Below, in pieces: positions 11,105-23,561 of a stretch of DNA of 64,000 nt; position 1 is the stretch's first letter; each line of letters starts with the position of its first letter. A program made the translations under genes and the position numbers. Under the pieces are notes generated by a model. The model was given only the letters and a program-made list of their open reading frames with translations. It ran no database searches and was not told the DNA's origin. This DNA is from Vibrio lentus (GTDB lineage Bacteria; Pseudomonadota; Gammaproteobacteria; Enterobacterales; Vibrionaceae): NCBI RefSeq assembly GCF_030409755.1, contig NZ_JAUFQE010000002.1, forward strand, positions 3,286,001 to 3,350,000, read 5' to 3'.

Positions 11105-13606
11105 ATGTCAAAAAACACACCAACGTCAGAAAACACGACAGCGACAACCACTGTTGATCCTTTTGCCGACCGAGAGTCGAAAAATTACGAAAACCCAGTA
11201 CCAAGCCGAGAGTTCATTATTTCGTTTCTAACTGAAGCGAATATTCCAATGAACCGTAACGATCTATTCGAAGCTTTGGGTCTGGCTGGAGAGGAACAAT
11301 ACGAAGGGCTGCGTCGTCGTTTACGTGCAATGGAGCGTGATGGACAGCTTATCTTTACTCGTCGTCAGTGCTACGCATTGCCTGAGAAGATGGAACTGAT
11401 TAAAGGCTATGTGATTGGTCATAAAGACGGTCATGGTTGGGTTCGCCCAGATGGAAGCGTTGGTAAAGATAACGATATCTTGTTGCCACACCATCAGATG
11501 AAAACCATCATGCACGGTGATTACGTACTGGCTCAGCCTACTGACAACAGTAAGCGTGGTCGTCGTGAAGGTCGTTTGGTTCGTGTTCTTGAAGAGCGCA
11601 CAACCCCACTTGTTGGTCGTTTCTTCTTAGAATATGGCCATTCTTACGTGGTTGCTGATGATTCGCGTATTAGTCACGACATCCAGATCCCTACTGAGCA
11701 TAAAGGCGGTGCTCGAATGGGTAATGTGGTTGTGATTGAAATTACGGATCGCGGTGGTCGTTCTCGTAACATGATGGGTAAAGTGACCGAAGTTCTTGGT
11801 GAAAACATGGCTCCGGGTATGGAAACGCAGATTGCTATCCGTACTCACCAGATCCCACAAGAGTGGCCTGAAGCGGTAGATAAGCAAATCGAAAATCTTG
11901 GTGAACATGTTCCTGAAGAAGCAAAAGAAGGACGTGTTGATCTACGCAAACTGCCATTGGTTACGATTGATGGCGAAGATGCGCGTGACTTCGATGATGC
12001 GGTTTATTGTGAAGCGAAGAAAGGCGGTGGCTGGCGTTTATGGGTAGCGATCGCTGACGTAAGTTACTACGTTCGCCCAGATACGGCGCTAGACAAAGAA
12101 GCGATTAACCGTGGTAACTCGGTATACTTCCCGTCACAAGTTGTCCCAATGCTGCCAGAAGTACTTTCAAATGGTTTGTGTTCATTGAACCCTCAAGTCG
12201 ACCGTTTGTGTATGGTGTGTGAGATGACTATCTCAGACAAAGGTAAACTGTCGGGTTACAAGCACTACGAAGCGGTAATGAATTCTCATGCTCGTCTTAC
12301 TTATAACAAAGTAGGCGCGATCTTAGATGGCAATGAAGAATTACGTGAACGTTACGAACCAGAAGTACCACATCTTGAAGAGCTTCATAAGATGTACAAG
12401 GTGCTTAAGAAAACGCGTGACGAACGTGGTGCGATTGAATTTGAAACGGTAGAAACTAAGTTTATCTTCAATGCGGATCGTAAGATTGACCGTATTGAGC
12501 CAGTAATTCGTAACGATGCACACAAGATCATCGAAGAATGTATGATTCTTGCGAATATCGCATCGGCATCTTACGTAGAAAAAGCCAAAGAGCCTGCGCT
12601 GTACCGTGTTCACGATACTCCGGGTGAAGAGCGCTTAATGGGCTTTAAGAGCTTCTTAAGTGAATTAGGTTTAACGCTAGAAGGTGGCTTGTCGCCATCT
12701 CCGGTAGATTATGCACAACTGATGCAACAGATTAACGAACGTGAAGATCGTGAATTAATCCAAACTATGCTGTTGCGCTCAATGAAGCAAGCGGTATACA
12801 ACGCGGATAACGCGGGTCACTTTGGTCTAGCTCTTAAACGCTATGCTCACTTTACCTCGCCAATTCGTCGTTACCCAGATTTGCTATTGCACCGTGCGAT
12901 TAAGTACCTTATTGCGAAAGAAGAAGGCCGTAACAGCGAACGTTGGACGCCAACTGGTGGTTACCACTACACTTTCGATGATATGGACTTCTACGGCGAG
13001 CAGTGTTCAATGACTGAGCGTCGTGCTGATGATGCTACACGTGAAGTGAACGACTGGCTGAAATGTGAATACATGCAAGACCATGTCGGTGAAGTGATGG
13101 ATGGCGTGATTGCCAACGTGACTGGCTTCGGTTTCTTTGTGCGTCTAACTGAACTGCACATCGATGGTCTGGTACATATTTCTGCGCTAGCGAATGACTA
13201 CTATCAATTTGATGCTGTTGGTCAGCGTTTGGTTGGTGAAAGCTCTGGTAATATCTACCGCTTGGGTGATTCGGTTAAAGTGAAGGTTTCGGCGGTTAAC
13301 TTAGAAACTCGTCAAATCGACTTTGATTTAGAAGACACCGACCGTCAGCCGCGTGGTAAAGGTAAAACAGCCAAGAAGCGTGCAGCTGAAGCGATGAAAA
13401 AGGCGAAAAGCAAGAAGCGTTCAGCGGTGAAGAGCAATAAGCCGGGCGTACCTGCAACGCCTTTGGTTGAACCAACTAAACGACCAGATGGAAGTAGCGA
13501 AAGCTCAGCTAAGAAGAAAAAGCCAGCGAATAAAACCGGTGCTGCTAAAGCTCGTGCTAAGAAAAAGCGCGCAGCAAGCCGTAAGCCAAAGGCTGATAAG
13601 TCTTAA
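11105..13606 (+). CDS. rnr: Ribonuclease R
   Basis: RNase R is the 3'-5' exoribonuclease that degrades structured RNA and acts in trans-translation. The 833-residue protein has an N-terminal winged-helix region, two cold-shock domains, the RNB catalytic domain with the Mg-binding motif [12 protein letters not shown] near residue 288, and the [16 protein letters not shown] motif. A C-terminal S1 domain ([15 protein letters not shown]) and a Lys/Ala-rich basic tail of about 90 residues follow. No nsrR precedes it. rlmB follows after 158 bp. Confidence 0.97.
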   Translation: MSKNTPTSENTTATTTVDPFADRESKNYENPVPSREFIISFLTEANIPMNRNDLFEALGLAGEEQYEGLRRRLRAMERDGQLIFTRRQCYALPEKMELIKGYVIGHKDGHGWVRPDGSVGKDNDILLPHHQMKTIMHGDYVLAQPTDNSKRGRREGRLVRVLEERTTPLVGRFFLEYGHSYVVADDSRISHDIQIPTEHKGGARMGNVVVIEITDRGGRSRNMMGKVTEVLGENMAPGMETQIAIRTHQIPQEWPEAVDKQIENLGEHVPEEAKEGRVDLRKLPLVTIDGEDARDFDDAVYCEAKKGGGWRLWVAIADVSYYVRPDTALDKEAINRGNSVYFPSQVVPMLPEVLSNGLCSLNPQVDRLCMVCEMTISDKGKLSGYKHYEAVMNSHARLTYNKVGAILDGNEELRERYEPEVPHLEELHKMYKVLKKTRDERGAIEFETVETKFIFNADRKIDRIEPVIRNDAHKIIEECMILANIASASYVEKAKEPALYRVHDTPGEERLMGFKSFLSELGLTLEGGLSPSPVDYAQLMQQINEREDRELIQTMLLRSMKQAVYNADNAGHFGLALKRYAHFTSPIRRYPDLLLHRAIKYLIAKEEGRNSERWTPTGGYHYTFDDMDFYGEQCSMTERRADDATREVNDWLKCEYMQDHVGEVMDGVIANVTGFGFFVRLTELHIDGLVHISALANDYYQFDAVGQRLVGESSGNIYRLGDSVKVKVSAVNLETRQIDFDLEDTDRQPRGKGKTAKKRAAEAMKKAKSKKRSAVKSNKPGVPATPLVEPTKRPDGSSESSAKKKKPANKTGAAKARAKKKRAASRKPKADKS

Positions 13607-13764
13607 GCTATCGTCATCACAGTGACTAGTAGGGCTTAAACGTCTAACGAATTTAAATGCGAGAGTATCAGGCGGAAGATGCATGCTCTCGAAATAAACA
13701 ACACAGAGATGGGTGCATCGGGTTTGATGCCTTCACCTCTGAGCAATAAGAGTAACCAGAGACA

Positions 13765-14505
13765 ATGAGTAACGAATTTATTTACGGTATTCACGCGGTG
13801 AAAGCCGTACTAGAAAAAGATCCAGCGCGCTTTATTGAAGCGTACGTGCTTAAAGGTCGTCAAGACGATCGCCTTCTTCCATTATTGAATCAACTGCAGC
13901 AATTTGGCGTGTCGATTCAACAAATGGGCCGCAAGCCACTTGATGAAAAAGCACAAGGTGCAAATCACCAAGGTCTTATTGCTAAGGTGAAGCCTGCTAA
14001 GCAGCTTAATGAAACCCACCTAGACGATATCCTTGCGCAGCACGAACAGCCTCTGCTGTTGGTTCTAGACGGCGTAACAGACCCTCACAACCTAGGTGCT
14101 TGCTTACGTAATGCAGATGCCGCAGGTGTGGCCGCTGTTATCGTTCCTAAAGACCGCTCTTCGCCGCTAACGGCAACAGTAAGTAAGGTTGCTTGTGGCG
14201 CTGCAGAAACGGTTCCGCTAGTACGAGTGACTAACCTGGCTCGCACAATGCGAGCACTGCAAGAGCAAGGTGTATGGTTTGTCGGTACCGCAGGTGAAGC
14301 AACGCATGATATCTATCAAGCGAAGTTGACTGGTCCGCTTGCTGTTGTGATGGGTGCTGAAGGTGACGGCATGCGTCGTTTAACGCGTGAAACGTGTGAT
14401 GACCTGATTAAGATTCCAATGTCAGGCAGCGTGTCGAGCCTAAACGTTTCAGTGGCTTCTGGTATTTGTTTATTTGAAGCGGTACGTCAGCGTCTAGCTC
14501 AGTAA
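13765..14505 (+). CDS. rlmB: 23S rRNA (guanosine-2'-O-)-methyltransferase RlmB
   Basis: RlmB methylates G2251 of 23S rRNA. The 246-residue SpoU-type enzyme has an N-terminal substrate-binding domain ([14 protein letters not shown]), then the knotted SAM domain with [31 protein letters not shown] and [17 protein letters not shown]. It pairs with rnr as in other gammaproteobacteria. Confidence 0.97.
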   Translation: MSNEFIYGIHAVKAVLEKDPARFIEAYVLKGRQDDRLLPLLNQLQQFGVSIQQMGRKPLDEKAQGANHQGLIAKVKPAKQLNETHLDDILAQHEQPLLLVLDGVTDPHNLGACLRNADAAGVAAVIVPKDRSSPLTATVSKVACGAAETVPLVRVTNLARTMRALQEQGVWFVGTAGEATHDIYQAKLTGPLAVVMGAEGDGMRRLTRETCDDLIKIPMSGSVSSLNVSVASGICLFEAVRQRLAQ

Positions 14506-14667
14506 CGTTCGACTTAACAAAGCCTAAACGACTTAAGTCTATGAATTTATTAACGCTCACTACTTGCTGTTGGGCGTTTCTTTTTAGGTAATTATGACGG
14601 AGCCTATTGGTTTGTCAGATGGCTAGATGGCGAAAGAAAAACTGTTTCATTATTCACCAAATACCAC

Positions 14668-14694
14668 TTGCCAATACCGGGTTCTTTCTATAAT
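14668..14694 (+). promoter_or_regulatory. Putative sigma-70 promoter of the rpsF operon
   Basis: A -35-like TTGCCA and a perfect TATAAT (14689-14694) are separated by 15-16 bp. This would place the start near 14701 and give a leader of about 94 nt before rpsF. Confidence 0.6.
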
Positions 14695-14711
14695 ATTTGC
14701 CGTCCTTAAAA

Positions 14712-14756
14712 CTCGGTCATTTTTCTTTAGTTCCTTGCTTCCCTTGGACGACCGAG
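14712..14756 (+). promoter_or_regulatory. Candidate S6:S18 autoregulatory leader of rpsF
   Basis: CTCGGTC (14712-14718) can pair with GACCGAG (14750-14756) just upstream of the rpsF ribosome site. Leaders of rpsF operons in many bacteria carry an S6:S18-binding stem with a conserved CCG element; position and pairing fit, but I have not matched the full motif. Confidence 0.5.
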
Positions 14757-14794
14757 CCTTTCGTGGAAGCTAATAATCCGTAAGGAGCAACCAA

Positions 14795-15208
14795 ATGCGT
14801 CATTATGAAATCGTATTCATGGTTCACCCTGATCAAAGCGAGCAAGTTGCTGGCATGATCGAGCGTTACACTGGTTCAATCACTGAAGCTGGTGGTACTA
14901 TCCACCGTCTAGAAGACTGGGGCCGCCGTCAAATGGCTTACCCAATCAACAAACTTCACAAAGCTCACTACGTTCTTATGAACGTTGAAGCTGGCCAAGA
15001 AGTGATGGACGAGCTAGAAACTGCTTTCCGTTTTAACGATGCAGTTCTACGTAACATGATCATGCGCACTAAAGGCGCTGTGACTGAGCAATCTATCATG
15101 CTTAAGCAAAAAGAAGAGCGTGCAGAGCGTGCTCCTCGTCGTGATGACCGTGAAGAACGTGCACCACGTCGTGAAGAAGAAGCTAAGCCAGAAGCTGCTG
15201 CTGAGTAA
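14795..15208 (+). CDS. rpsF: 30S ribosomal protein S6
   Basis: S6 binds S18 on the platform of the 30S subunit. The 137-residue protein begins [18 protein letters not shown], contains [20 protein letters not shown], and ends in an Arg/Glu/Ala-rich tail with two copies of ERAPRR(D/E). The tail is longer than needed for the fold and typical of enteric/vibrio S6 with C-terminal glutamates. A strong AAGGAG site precedes the ATG. rpsR follows directly: the priB gene often found between them is absent. Confidence 0.98.
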   Translation: MRHYEIVFMVHPDQSEQVAGMIERYTGSITEAGGTIHRLEDWGRRQMAYPINKLHKAHYVLMNVEAGQEVMDELETAFRFNDAVLRNMIMRTKGAVTEQSIMLKQKEERAERAPRRDDREERAPRREEEAKPEAAAE

Positions 15209-15337
15209 TTCTTTTTTGGCCTTTTAGGTCATTAAATTTTATTCAACTCGTTTAGGTATTTCCACTACAAGCATTTGCTTACGCTTATTTATAAGCCTGT
15301 GTGAATACCGCATTATTAAATTTAGATCAGGAGATAG

Positions 15338-15568
<231 letters not shown>

Positions 15569-15606
15569 TCGGTAATAGTTAATAATAGTTTAAGAGGACT
15601 AAGATA

Positions 15607-16056
15607 ATGCAAGTTATTCTACTTGATAAAATCGGTAACCTAGGTGGCCTTGGCGACCAAGTAAACGTTAAATCTGGTTACGCTCGTAACTTCCTTATCC
15701 CACAGGGTAAAGTAGTTATGGCAACTAAAGAAAACGTTGCTATGTTCGAAACTCGTCGTGCTGAACTAGAAGCTAAAGTTGCTGAGCAACTAGCTGCTTG
15801 TGAAGCTCGTGCAGAGACAGTTAACACTCTAGAAGGCGTTACAATCGCTTCTAAAGCTGGTGACGAAGGCAAACTATTCGGTTCTATCGGTACTCGTGAC
15901 ATCGCTGACGCTATTACAGCGGCAGGTGTTGCAGTAGCTAAGAGCGAAGTACGCCTACCTGAAGGCGCTCTACGTAACATCGGTGAATTCGAAGTAAGCA
16001 TCCAACTTCACTCTGAAGTTTTTGCTACTGCGAAAATCACGATCGTTGCTGAGTAA
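15607..16056 (+). CDS. rplI: 50S ribosomal protein L9
   Basis: The 149-residue protein has the N-terminal L9 domain ([34 protein letters not shown]), a long connecting helix rich in Ala/Glu, and the C-terminal domain ([16 protein letters not shown]). It is the last gene of the rpsF operon and is followed by a terminator. Confidence 0.98.
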   Translation: MQVILLDKIGNLGGLGDQVNVKSGYARNFLIPQGKVVMATKENVAMFETRRAELEAKVAEQLAACEARAETVNTLEGVTIASKAGDEGKLFGSIGTRDIADAITAAGVAVAKSEVRLPEGALRNIGEFEVSIQLHSEVFATAKITIVAE

Positions 16057-16094
16057 TTTCAGTACCAAGACGAATTCTTTCTTTTGAAAGTTTT

Positions 16095-16122
16095 AAACAC
16101 CAGCTTCGGCTGGTGTTTTTTT
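16095..16122 (+). terminator. Intrinsic terminator after rplI
   Basis: The stem AAACACCAGC / GCTGGTGTTT closes a TTCG tetraloop and is followed by a T run. Confidence 0.93.
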
Positions 16123-16255
16123 ATGTCTGAAATATAGGAAAACATAAGGGATGGTTGCAGTAGGTAAAAAGCTTACAGTGATCCATAAGCTCTTATTGCT
16201 GAACAGGTCGTTCTCAAGGTTAGAAGTGGCCTTAAGATTAGAACTGCTCCTGAGA

Positions 16256-17137
16256 CTAGAATTGAAAGAGCAGGTTAATCGACAGCACAGAGTCTTCTTT
16301 GCTTAATCCATTAGGTACCTTATCGTGGTACTGACGAGAATGAGCAATCTTCAGTGCAATATTGTCAGTAATATCGTTGATCGCTTCTAATTCAGTATCA
16401 AATTTCAGGTTACTGTGACCAGATACTAACGTCACATCGGCTTTGAGCTGTAAATTCTTCAATACTTGCCATGATGTGTTCACATTGCCACGGAAAATGG
16501 CTTCCTCAACAATCTCAGGAAAGATGATGTCATCGTCGTCTAATTCATCGAGATTCGGTTCTTGGTAACGAAAACCAGGGCCCACTTCGACTTCCAACAC
16601 AAATTCTTCTGTATTTGAAAATTGGTAACCCAAACCACTAGAAACGGTATAGTCCTTAAAATAAGCGCTATAACGTGAGTCGACACCTTTGAAGCTGCCG
16701 TAGAGGTAGGTTTTTGGACTTAACTTATAGTCACTCTGAGCCGAGTAAGTCGATTGCCTTTTGTCTTCTTCACCATCTTTGTAGAGGTTGTAGTATTTCC
16801 ATTCGCCACTGGTTCTATGACGGCCAGTCGTATACTCACCATTTAGGCGGGCATTTAACGATCGAGAATCAGAATTACCAGTATGCGACTGATATCCAAA
16901 TTCGACTTCAGTCTTTAACGGGTTAGGCAGTTCTGTGTCACTCGTATCACTCGGTGCGATATCCATATCTTTTTCAGGTGTCGGTGCAACAACGATCGGC
17001 TCAGCAGCAGGTTCTGGTACTACTATCGAGTCGAGGATTGCATCAACAGAGGCTTTAGCATCATCCGCTAAGGCCAAAGGAGTGCTCAAGAGACCAATAC
17101 TTAAAATACCAGTGCTCAGAGCCAATGATTTGGACAC
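16256..17137 (-). CDS. DUF481 outer-membrane beta-barrel protein
   Basis: This 293-residue protein has an N-terminal signal peptide (about 24 residues, ending ALADDAK), a Pro/Glu-rich acidic linker, and a C-terminal beta-barrel of alternating strands ending in Phe (LSINLLFQF). Family features include VEFGYQSHTGNSDSRSLNARLNGEY and TSGEWKYYNLYKDGEEDKRQ, typical of the DUF481/YdiY group often called salt-induced outer-membrane proteins. Its role is unknown. It is transcribed away from dnaB. Confidence 0.85.
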   Translation of the reverse strand: MSKSLALSTGILSIGLLSTPLALADDAKASVDAILDSIVVPEPAAEPIVVAPTPEKDMDIAPSDTSDTELPNPLKTEVEFGYQSHTGNSDSRSLNARLNGEYTTGRHRTSGEWKYYNLYKDGEEDKRQSTYSAQSDYKLSPKTYLYGSFKGVDSRYSAYFKDYTVSSGLGYQFSNTEEFVLEVEVGPGFRYQEPNLDELDDDDIIFPEIVEEAIFRGNVNTSWQVLKNLQLKADVTLVSGHSNLKFDTELEAINDITDNIALKIAHSRQYHDKVPNGLSKEDSVLSINLLFQF

Positions 17138-17313
17138 ACATACCTCTAGTTATACAGTGAATGAATGGAAGGATCGTAATGCTACCCTTGGTTAATTCCG
17201 TCAGCAATAGGTAAATTCTTACTGAAGAATAAAACAATCCCCGAGGATTGCATTACAAATGCATGTTCTTGGGTATAATGAACGATCATTATTAGTTATT
17301 GAGTGTAGTCATA

Positions 17314-18705
17314 GTGGATACCAGAAGTCAGAAATCAGCCAACGATCAGGTGGACGCCATCAAAGTCCCACCACATTCATTAGAAGCTGAGCAATCTGTT
17401 ATCGGCGGTTTGTTGCTGGACAACGAACGCTGGGATACGGTTTCAGAAAAAGTCGTGAGCAAGGACTTTTACAGTCGCCCTCACCGTCTGATCTTCGAAG
17501 CAGTAAAAGATATCCTTGAAGAAAGTTCTCCTCTGGATCTTATTACACTCTCTGAACATTTAGAGTTGCGTGAGCAGCTCGAAGAAGTTGGCGGTTTTGC
17601 ATACCTTGCCGACCTTGCTAAAAATACCCCAAGTGCGGCGAATATAAACGCTTACGCAGATATCGTGGCGCAACGTGCATTGGTACGTAGCCTGATTGGT
17701 GTGGCGAATGAGATTGCCGATTCAGGGTACGATCCTCAAGGCCGTACATCGGAAGAGCTTGTTGATCTGGCTGAGAGTAAGGTCTTTGCGATTGCAGAAG
17801 GCCGAGCAAGTGAAAACGAAGGTCCACAAAACGTTGATAGCATTCTAGAGAAGACTCTGGAACGTATCGAAATCCTATATAAAACGCCACAAGATGGTGT
17901 GACTGGTGTCGATACTGGCTTCAACGACCTCAACAAGAAAACGGCAGGCCTACAGGGTTCTGACTTAATTATTGTTGCTGCGCGTCCATCGATGGGTAAA
18001 ACCACCTTTGCGATGAACTTATGTGAAAACGCGGCGATGAAACAAGACAAGCCGGTTCTGATCTTCTCTCTTGAGATGCCAGCCGAACAGCTGATGATGC
18101 GTATGCTTGCGTCACTTTCTCGTGTCGACCAAACCAAGATTCGTACTGGTCAATTGGATGATGAAGATTGGGCGCGTATTTCATCGAGTATGGGTATTCT
18201 GATGGATAAGAAGAATATGTATATCGATGATAGCTCAGGCTTAACACCTACAGAGGTGCGTTCGCGTGCTCGACGTATCGCTCGTGAGCATGATGGTATC
18301 TCTATGATCATGATAGATTACCTTCAATTGATGCGTGTACCTTCACTATCTGAAAACCGTACCTTAGAGATCGCTGAAATTTCGCGTTCCCTAAAAGCCC
18401 TTGCGAAAGAGTTGAACGTGCCGGTTGTAGCACTTTCTCAGCTTAACCGTTCCCTAGAGCAACGTGCTGATAAGCGCCCAGTAAACTCGGATTTGCGTGA
18501 ATCAGGTTCTATCGAGCAAGATGCCGATTTGATCATGTTTATCTATCGTGATGAGGTTTATAACCCAGACAGTTCACTGAAAGGCATCGCAGAGATCATC
18601 CTTGGTAAGCAACGTAACGGTCCTATCGGTTCGGTTCGTTTGACATTCCAAGGTCAACACTCCCGATTTGATAACTATGCAGGACCTGCATTTGATGATG
18701 AGTAA
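17314..18705 (+). CDS. dnaB: Replicative DNA helicase DnaB
   Basis: DnaB is the hexameric 5'-3' helicase of the replication fork. The N-terminal domain begins [21 protein letters not shown]; the RecA-like C-terminal domain has Walker [23 protein letters not shown], Walker [10 protein letters not shown] and [12 protein letters not shown] place the start at GTG 17314 (463 residues) because the sequence from MDTRSQ lines up with known DnaB N termini; a TTG at 17299 is the alternative, and neither has a good ribosome site. It is followed immediately by alr. Confidence 0.95.
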   Translation: MDTRSQKSANDQVDAIKVPPHSLEAEQSVIGGLLLDNERWDTVSEKVVSKDFYSRPHRLIFEAVKDILEESSPLDLITLSEHLELREQLEEVGGFAYLADLAKNTPSAANINAYADIVAQRALVRSLIGVANEIADSGYDPQGRTSEELVDLAESKVFAIAEGRASENEGPQNVDSILEKTLERIEILYKTPQDGVTGVDTGFNDLNKKTAGLQGSDLIIVAARPSMGKTTFAMNLCENAAMKQDKPVLIFSLEMPAEQLMMRMLASLSRVDQTKIRTGQLDDEDWARISSSMGILMDKKNMYIDDSSGLTPTEVRSRARRIAREHDGISMIMIDYLQLMRVPSLSENRTLEIAEISRSLKALAKELNVPVVALSQLNRSLEQRADKRPVNSDLRESGSIEQDADLIMFIYRDEVYNPDSSLKGIAEIILGKQRNGPIGSVRLTFQGQHSRFDNYAGPAFDDE

Positions 18706-18718
18706 GTTAATGACTTAT

Positions 18719-19795
18719 ATGAAAGCAGCGACAGCGAGCATTGATCTCGGTGCATTGGAACACAACCTTCAACTGATTAAGTCAAAAGCACCTAACTGTA
18801 AAGTTATGTCGGTTGTGAAGGCGAATGGCTACGGCCATGGTTTATTGCACATCGCCAAGCACTCGAAAAACTCAGATGCCTTCGGTGTTGCTCGTATTGA
18901 AGAAGCATTGCAACTTCGTGCTGGTGGCATAGTTAAACCTATTCTATTGTTGGAAGGTTTTTACTCGTCAGGTGATTTACCAATATTAGTGACCAATAAC
19001 ATCCAAACTGTGGTGCATTGTGAAGAGCAATTAAGTGCGTTAGAGAATGCGGAATTAGAAACACCAGTCGTGGTATGGCTAAAAGTAGACAGCGGCATGC
19101 ATCGTTTAGGTGCCCGTCCTGAGCAATACCAAAACTTTGTTGAGCGTTTGCATCAATGTGCGAATGTAGCGAAACCTCTTCGTTACATGAGCCACTTTGG
19201 TTGCGCTGATGAACTGGATAGAACAACCACCGTTGAACAGACTGAGCTTTTCTTATCTCTCACTGACGGTTGTGAAGGTGAGCGCTCACTTGCTGCCTCT
19301 GCTGGTCTATTAGCTTGGCCTGACAGCCACCTTGATTGGGTTCGTCCGGGAATCATCTCTTACGGTGTTTCGCCTTTTGCTGATAAATCAGCAAAAGATC
19401 TAGGCTTTAAGCCTGTGATGACCCTGACGTCACACCTGATTGCTGTTCGTGATGTCAAAGCCGGTGAGAGCGTTGGCTATGGCGGAAACTGGACCAGTGA
19501 GCGTGATACCAAGGTTGGTGTTATCGCTATCGGGTACGGTGATGGCTATCCACGCATGGCCCCTAATGGAACGCCAGTGTTTGTAAATGGTAGAAAAGCA
19601 CCGATTGCAGGCCGTGTTTCCATGGACATGCTAACGGTTGACCTAGGCCCTGATGCTGTAGATCAAGTCGGTGATGAAGCGACTCTGTGGGGGAAAGGTT
19701 TACCTTCAGAAGAAGTGGCGGAACATATCGGCACTATTGCGTATGAGCTGGTCACTAAGCTGACTTCGCGCGTTGCGATGGAGTATGTGAAGTAG
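18719..19795 (+). CDS. alr: Alanine racemase
   Basis: This PLP enzyme makes D-alanine for peptidoglycan. I choose the ATG at 18719 (358 residues, [18 protein letters not shown]); upstream in-frame ATGs overlap the end of dnaB. Visible are the PLP lysine in [18 protein letters not shown], the RPGIISYG motif, and the catalytic tyrosine/SMDM region ([14 protein letters not shown]). The dnaB-alr pairing is conserved in gammaproteobacteria. Confidence 0.97.
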   Translation: MKAATASIDLGALEHNLQLIKSKAPNCKVMSVVKANGYGHGLLHIAKHSKNSDAFGVARIEEALQLRAGGIVKPILLLEGFYSSGDLPILVTNNIQTVVHCEEQLSALENAELETPVVVWLKVDSGMHRLGARPEQYQNFVERLHQCANVAKPLRYMSHFGCADELDRTTTVEQTELFLSLTDGCEGERSLAASAGLLAWPDSHLDWVRPGIISYGVSPFADKSAKDLGFKPVMTLTSHLIAVRDVKAGESVGYGGNWTSERDTKVGVIAIGYGDGYPRMAPNGTPVFVNGRKAPIAGRVSMDMLTVDLGPDAVDQVGDEATLWGKGLPSEEVAEHIGTIAYELVTKLTSRVAMEYVK

Positions 19796-19815
19796 CTATG
19801 GACCTTGTAAAGTAA

Positions 19816-21024
19816 ATGGTGTTCATGCGAACGACACGACGCTGGCTAATTTCAGCTATGGCATTGCTCGGTGTCAGCTTTTCTTCTTACGCGGTGAGTG
19901 AAGAAAAAGATACGGCCTTTGTCCCTTTCTATTTCAGCACCGAAACCATGGGTAACACCTTTGGGGTTGCTGGTGTCGCAAGGGGTGTTTGGCAACCTCA
20001 AGCCGCGCTGTTTGGGATGGCACTCTATTCGGATAAAGACAGCTATGTTGGCTTTTTGTCCGCTTTCAACTTTGCACTTTCTGAGAATGTTCTATTCAGT
20101 ACTCAGATGTACCAAGCACGCTTCAACGACAATCCTTACTACATTGGCTCTCAAGGCGATAACGATTCATCCATTGATGATAAAACCATTGCCGATGGTT
20201 TAGAGCAAAATTATCAGTTTGAATTTAAGTATTTGCTACCTTGGGGCAATGTTGTAGAACATGGCTTGTTAGGGGCTTTTCAGCCAATTAAGGATGTTAG
20301 CTTTGCCTCACCTGTTGATTCGGGTGTCAGCTCGATTATCTTCACACCTTTTTATACCGCTCGTGAGCTAGAAGGTTTAAACAACGCGGAAGAGGCGACA
20401 GGCTTTAGTCTGGCTTTGGATTGGGATAACCGTGATAGCACACGTAACCCAACTAAAGGTTCTCATACTAACCTTGAGTTCACTACCGGTGCCGATAGTT
20501 GGTCTAACGATGACTTGTGGTTGAAGTGGACGTTCCAAAACAGTCAGTATTTCGCATTAGGCCCTTTAGGCGACTTGTTTGACCAACAAGTCGTGGCACT
20601 CGATTTCTATACCGCTGATACACCAACTTGGGATAACTGTTCTGGGCAGGATTGCGCGCGTCCACCCGAGACAGAACAAGCTCGACTTGGTGGATTGTAT
20701 CGATTGAGAGGCTATACCGGTGGGCGTTACCACGGGCGTTCTGCAGTTCATTATTCAGCGGAATATCGAGTCATCCCTGATTGGCAACCGCTAGGTGATA
20801 TTCCTTTAATTAACTACTACGATTTGCCTTGGTGGCAATGGGTGGCGTTTGCTGAAGTAGGGCGTGTTGCGGACGAGTACGATATCAAAACACTGCACAC
20901 AGACATGAAATGGAGCCTCGGTGGCGCGGTTCGTTTCCAAGTGGAAGGCATTGTTGTTCGTGCAGAATTAGCCCGAGGCGGTGATGAAGGGACCTTTCGG
21001 GTTATGATAAACCAGCCTTTCTAA
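19816..21024 (+). CDS. BamA/TamA-like (Omp85-type) outer-membrane protein without POTRA domains
   Basis: This is a 402-residue protein with a signal peptide of about 27 residues (start at 19816, or at ATG 19825, which gives the cleaner signal). The rest is a barrel: LALDWDNRDSTRNPTKGSHT matches the Omp85 barrel segment and RLRGYTGGRYHGR corresponds to the (V/L)RGF-type loop motif. It ends in FRVMINQPF, a barrel-closing strand. No POTRA domains are present, so it resembles the short surface-antigen-type members whose function is not known. Confidence 0.75.
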   Translation: MVFMRTTRRWLISAMALLGVSFSSYAVSEEKDTAFVPFYFSTETMGNTFGVAGVARGVWQPQAALFGMALYSDKDSYVGFLSAFNFALSENVLFSTQMYQARFNDNPYYIGSQGDNDSSIDDKTIADGLEQNYQFEFKYLLPWGNVVEHGLLGAFQPIKDVSFASPVDSGVSSIIFTPFYTARELEGLNNAEEATGFSLALDWDNRDSTRNPTKGSHTNLEFTTGADSWSNDDLWLKWTFQNSQYFALGPLGDLFDQQVVALDFYTADTPTWDNCSGQDCARPPETEQARLGGLYRLRGYTGGRYHGRSAVHYSAEYRVIPDWQPLGDIPLINYYDLPWWQWVAFAEVGRVADEYDIKTLHTDMKWSLGGAVRFQVEGIVVRAELARGGDEGTFRVMINQPF

Positions 21025-21061
21025 AGCTTTCGGCCTATGGTAGGCCAAATGCTATTTTTAT

Positions 21062-21094
21062 AAGAGTGGTCGTGGAAACACACCACTCTTTTTT
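21062..21094. terminator. Terminator after the Omp85-like gene
   Basis: Stem AAGAGTGGT / ACCACTCTT with a loop of about 11 nt, then T residues. It lies between two convergent genes. Confidence 0.75.
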
Positions 21095-21141
21095 ATTAAG
21101 AAGAGACTGTTTTTATTAAAAAGATCTAGCTTTCAAGCCGT

Positions 21142-21561
21142 CTACTCACCTTGAATCGTAGCAATCACAGTTCTACTACCACCACAATCTCGGTGCTCAC
21201 CTAAGTAAATGCCCTGCCATGTTCCCAAAGTTAGACGACCATTAGTGATGGGTATTGTCACACTGGAGCCAAGTGTTGATGCTTTAATGTGAGCCGGCAT
21301 ATCATCATCACCTTCATAAGTGTGTCTGTAGTAGGGCGCTCGCTCGGGTACAAACTTATTAAAGTGCGATTCCATATCGGAACGAACGGTAGGATCCGCG
21401 TTCTCATTTAACGTGAGACTGGCTGAGGTATGTTGAATAAAGAGATGTAATAAACCAACAGATAGAGAGTTGATACCGTGTATCTGTTGTTCAATTTCAT
21501 CAGTAATGAGATGGAATCCACGCTTTCGTGCATTTAGGTGTATAGTCTTCTGAATCCACAT
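21142..21561 (-). CDS. YjbQ-family protein (UPF0047)
   Basis: A 139-residue protein of the YjbQ family, with [21 protein letters not shown] and [20 protein letters not shown], whose His/Asp/Glu residues form the family's metal-binding pocket. Some members show weak thiamine-phosphate synthase activity; the physiological role is unclear. It stands alone between two convergent/divergent units. Confidence 0.88.
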   Translation of the reverse strand: MWIQKTIHLNARKRGFHLITDEIEQQIHGINSLSVGLLHLFIQHTSASLTLNENADPTVRSDMESHFNKFVPERAPYYRHTYEGDDDMPAHIKASTLGSSVTIPITNGRLTLGTWQGIYLGEHRDCGGSRTVIATIQGE

Positions 21562-21887
21562 ACGCCATCCTTTATAATGTATTTGGAAAAAAAGTGGTTT
21601 AACGCTATCTTTTGAACTTGAATTTATCAGGTATCGCTCACATTTAATTATGTTAGAGCTAGAGTCTGTACCGATTCTGCTATCAGGAAATCTAATCCTG
21701 ATTTATCTCAAGGTACAGCTCTTCATATACGGCATAATACGTCGTGAAAAAAAATTACAAAGAATCTTTCAGTGCTGACGCGGTTTGGTCATCACAGAAA
21801 AATATAAACTTTCGCCTAATCGGGGGTTCTATTCATCACTTAAGTGACGTTTAGAATAAAACCTACAGTAACATCGGGATAGATACC
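21562..21887. other. Intergenic region upstream of pgi
   Basis: This 326-bp gap between the divergent yjbQ-like gene and pgi holds no credible gene. It must contain promoters for both; I cannot assign them with confidence. Confidence 0.5.
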
Positions 21888-23540
21888 ATGTTGAAAAATA
21901 TCAACCCAACGCAAACACAAGCGTGGAAAGCGCTAACGGCACATTTTGAGTCTGCTCAAGATATGGATATGAAAGAGCTGTTTGCTCAAGATGCAAAGCG
22001 TTTCGAGAGCTTTTCTACTCGTTTCGGTTCTGACATCTTAGTGGATTACTCTAAGAACCTAGTTGACGCTGAAACTATGCAGCACCTATTTGCTCTTGCA
22101 AACGAGACTGAAGTTAAGTCTGCAATTGAAGCGATGTTCGGTGGTGATGCAATCAACAAAACTGAAGGTCGTTCAGTTCTTCACACGGCTCTACGTAACC
22201 GTAGCGACAACCCAGTAATGGTTGATGGCAAAGACGTAATGCCTGCTGTTAACGCTGTACTAGCAAAAATGGAACTGTTCACACACCGCATCGTTTCTGG
22301 TGAGTGGAAAGGTTACACAGGTAAAGAGATCACTGATGTAGTCAACATCGGTATCGGCGGTTCGGACCTTGGTCCATACATGGTGACTGAAGCTTTAACA
22401 CCATACAAAACTCGCCTAAATATGCACTTTGTTTCTAACGTAGATGGCACTCACATTGTTGAGACGCTTAAGCCGTTGAACCCAGAAACTACGTTGTTCC
22501 TAGTGGCATCTAAAACATTCACCACTCAAGAAACAATGACGAATGCACACTCTGCACGTGATTGGTTCTTGGCTGAAGCGGGTGATTCTGCACACGTTGC
22601 TAAACACTTCGCAGCACTATCAACAAACGCAGCTTCAGTGGCTGAGTTTGGTATTGATACTGACAACATGTTTGAATTCTGGGATTGGGTTGGTGGTCGT
22701 TACTCACTATGGTCTGCGATCGGCCTTTCTATCTCACTGTCTGTTGGCTTCGATAACTTCGTAGAGCTATTAGATGGCGCTCACGAGATGGATAACCACT
22801 TTGCTTCAACTGAGTTTGAAAGCAACATCCCAGTTATCCTTGCGCTTATCGGCATTTGGTACAATAACTTCCACGGTGCTGAGTCAGAAGCAATCCTACC
22901 TTACGATCAATACATGCACCGTTTTGCTGCTTACTTCCAGCAAGGTAACATGGAATCGAACGGTAAGTTTGTAGACCGCGAAGGCAACCCGGTAGAGTAC
23001 CAAACAGGTCCTATCATCTGGGGTGAACCTGGTACAAACGGCCAGCACGCTTTCTACCAACTGATTCACCAAGGCACTAAGCTGATCCCATCAGACTTCA
23101 TCGCGCCTGCAATCAGCCATAACCCAGCATCTGATCACCACCAGAAGCTGATGTCTAACTTCTTTGCTCAAACTGAAGCATTAGCATTCGGTAAGACAAA
23201 AGAGACAGTAGAAGCTGAATTCCTAGCGGCTGGTAAAACAGCAGAAGAAGCAGCGGAACTTGCTCCTTTCAAAGTATTTGAAGGCAACCGTCCAACGAAC
23301 TCAATTCTTGTTAAGCAAATGACTCCTCGCACTTTAGGTAACCTAATCGCGATGTACGAGCACAAGATTTTTGTTCAAGGCGTTATCTGGAACATCTTCA
23401 GTTTCGACCAATGGGGCGTAGAACTTGGTAAGCAACTAGCAAACCAAATTCTTCCTGAGCTTGCTGATGATGCTCAAGTAACATCTCACGACAGCTCAAC
23501 TAACGGTCTAATCAACGCATTTAAAGCGCTGAAAGCTTAA
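21888..23540 (+). CDS. pgi: Glucose-6-phosphate isomerase
   Basis: Pgi interconverts glucose-6-phosphate and fructose-6-phosphate. The 550-residue protein has the family signatures [60 protein letters not shown] (with active-site Glu and His) and [13 protein letters not shown]. Length matches the enteric enzyme. Strongly biased codons suggest high expression. Two hairpins follow. Confidence 0.98.
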   Translation: MLKNINPTQTQAWKALTAHFESAQDMDMKELFAQDAKRFESFSTRFGSDILVDYSKNLVDAETMQHLFALANETEVKSAIEAMFGGDAINKTEGRSVLHTALRNRSDNPVMVDGKDVMPAVNAVLAKMELFTHRIVSGEWKGYTGKEITDVVNIGIGGSDLGPYMVTEALTPYKTRLNMHFVSNVDGTHIVETLKPLNPETTLFLVASKTFTTQETMTNAHSARDWFLAEAGDSAHVAKHFAALSTNAASVAEFGIDTDNMFEFWDWVGGRYSLWSAIGLSISLSVGFDNFVELLDGAHEMDNHFASTEFESNIPVILALIGIWYNNFHGAESEAILPYDQYMHRFAAYFQQGNMESNGKFVDREGNPVEYQTGPIIWGEPGTNGQHAFYQLIHQGTKLIPSDFIAPAISHNPASDHHQKLMSNFFAQTEALAFGKTKETVEAEFLAAGKTAEEAAELAPFKVFEGNRPTNSILVKQMTPRTLGNLIAMYEHKIFVQGVIWNIFSFDQWGVELGKQLANQILPELADDAQVTSHDSSTNGLINAFKALKA

Positions 23541-23561
23541 GACTGTTTAAGTAATAACTGT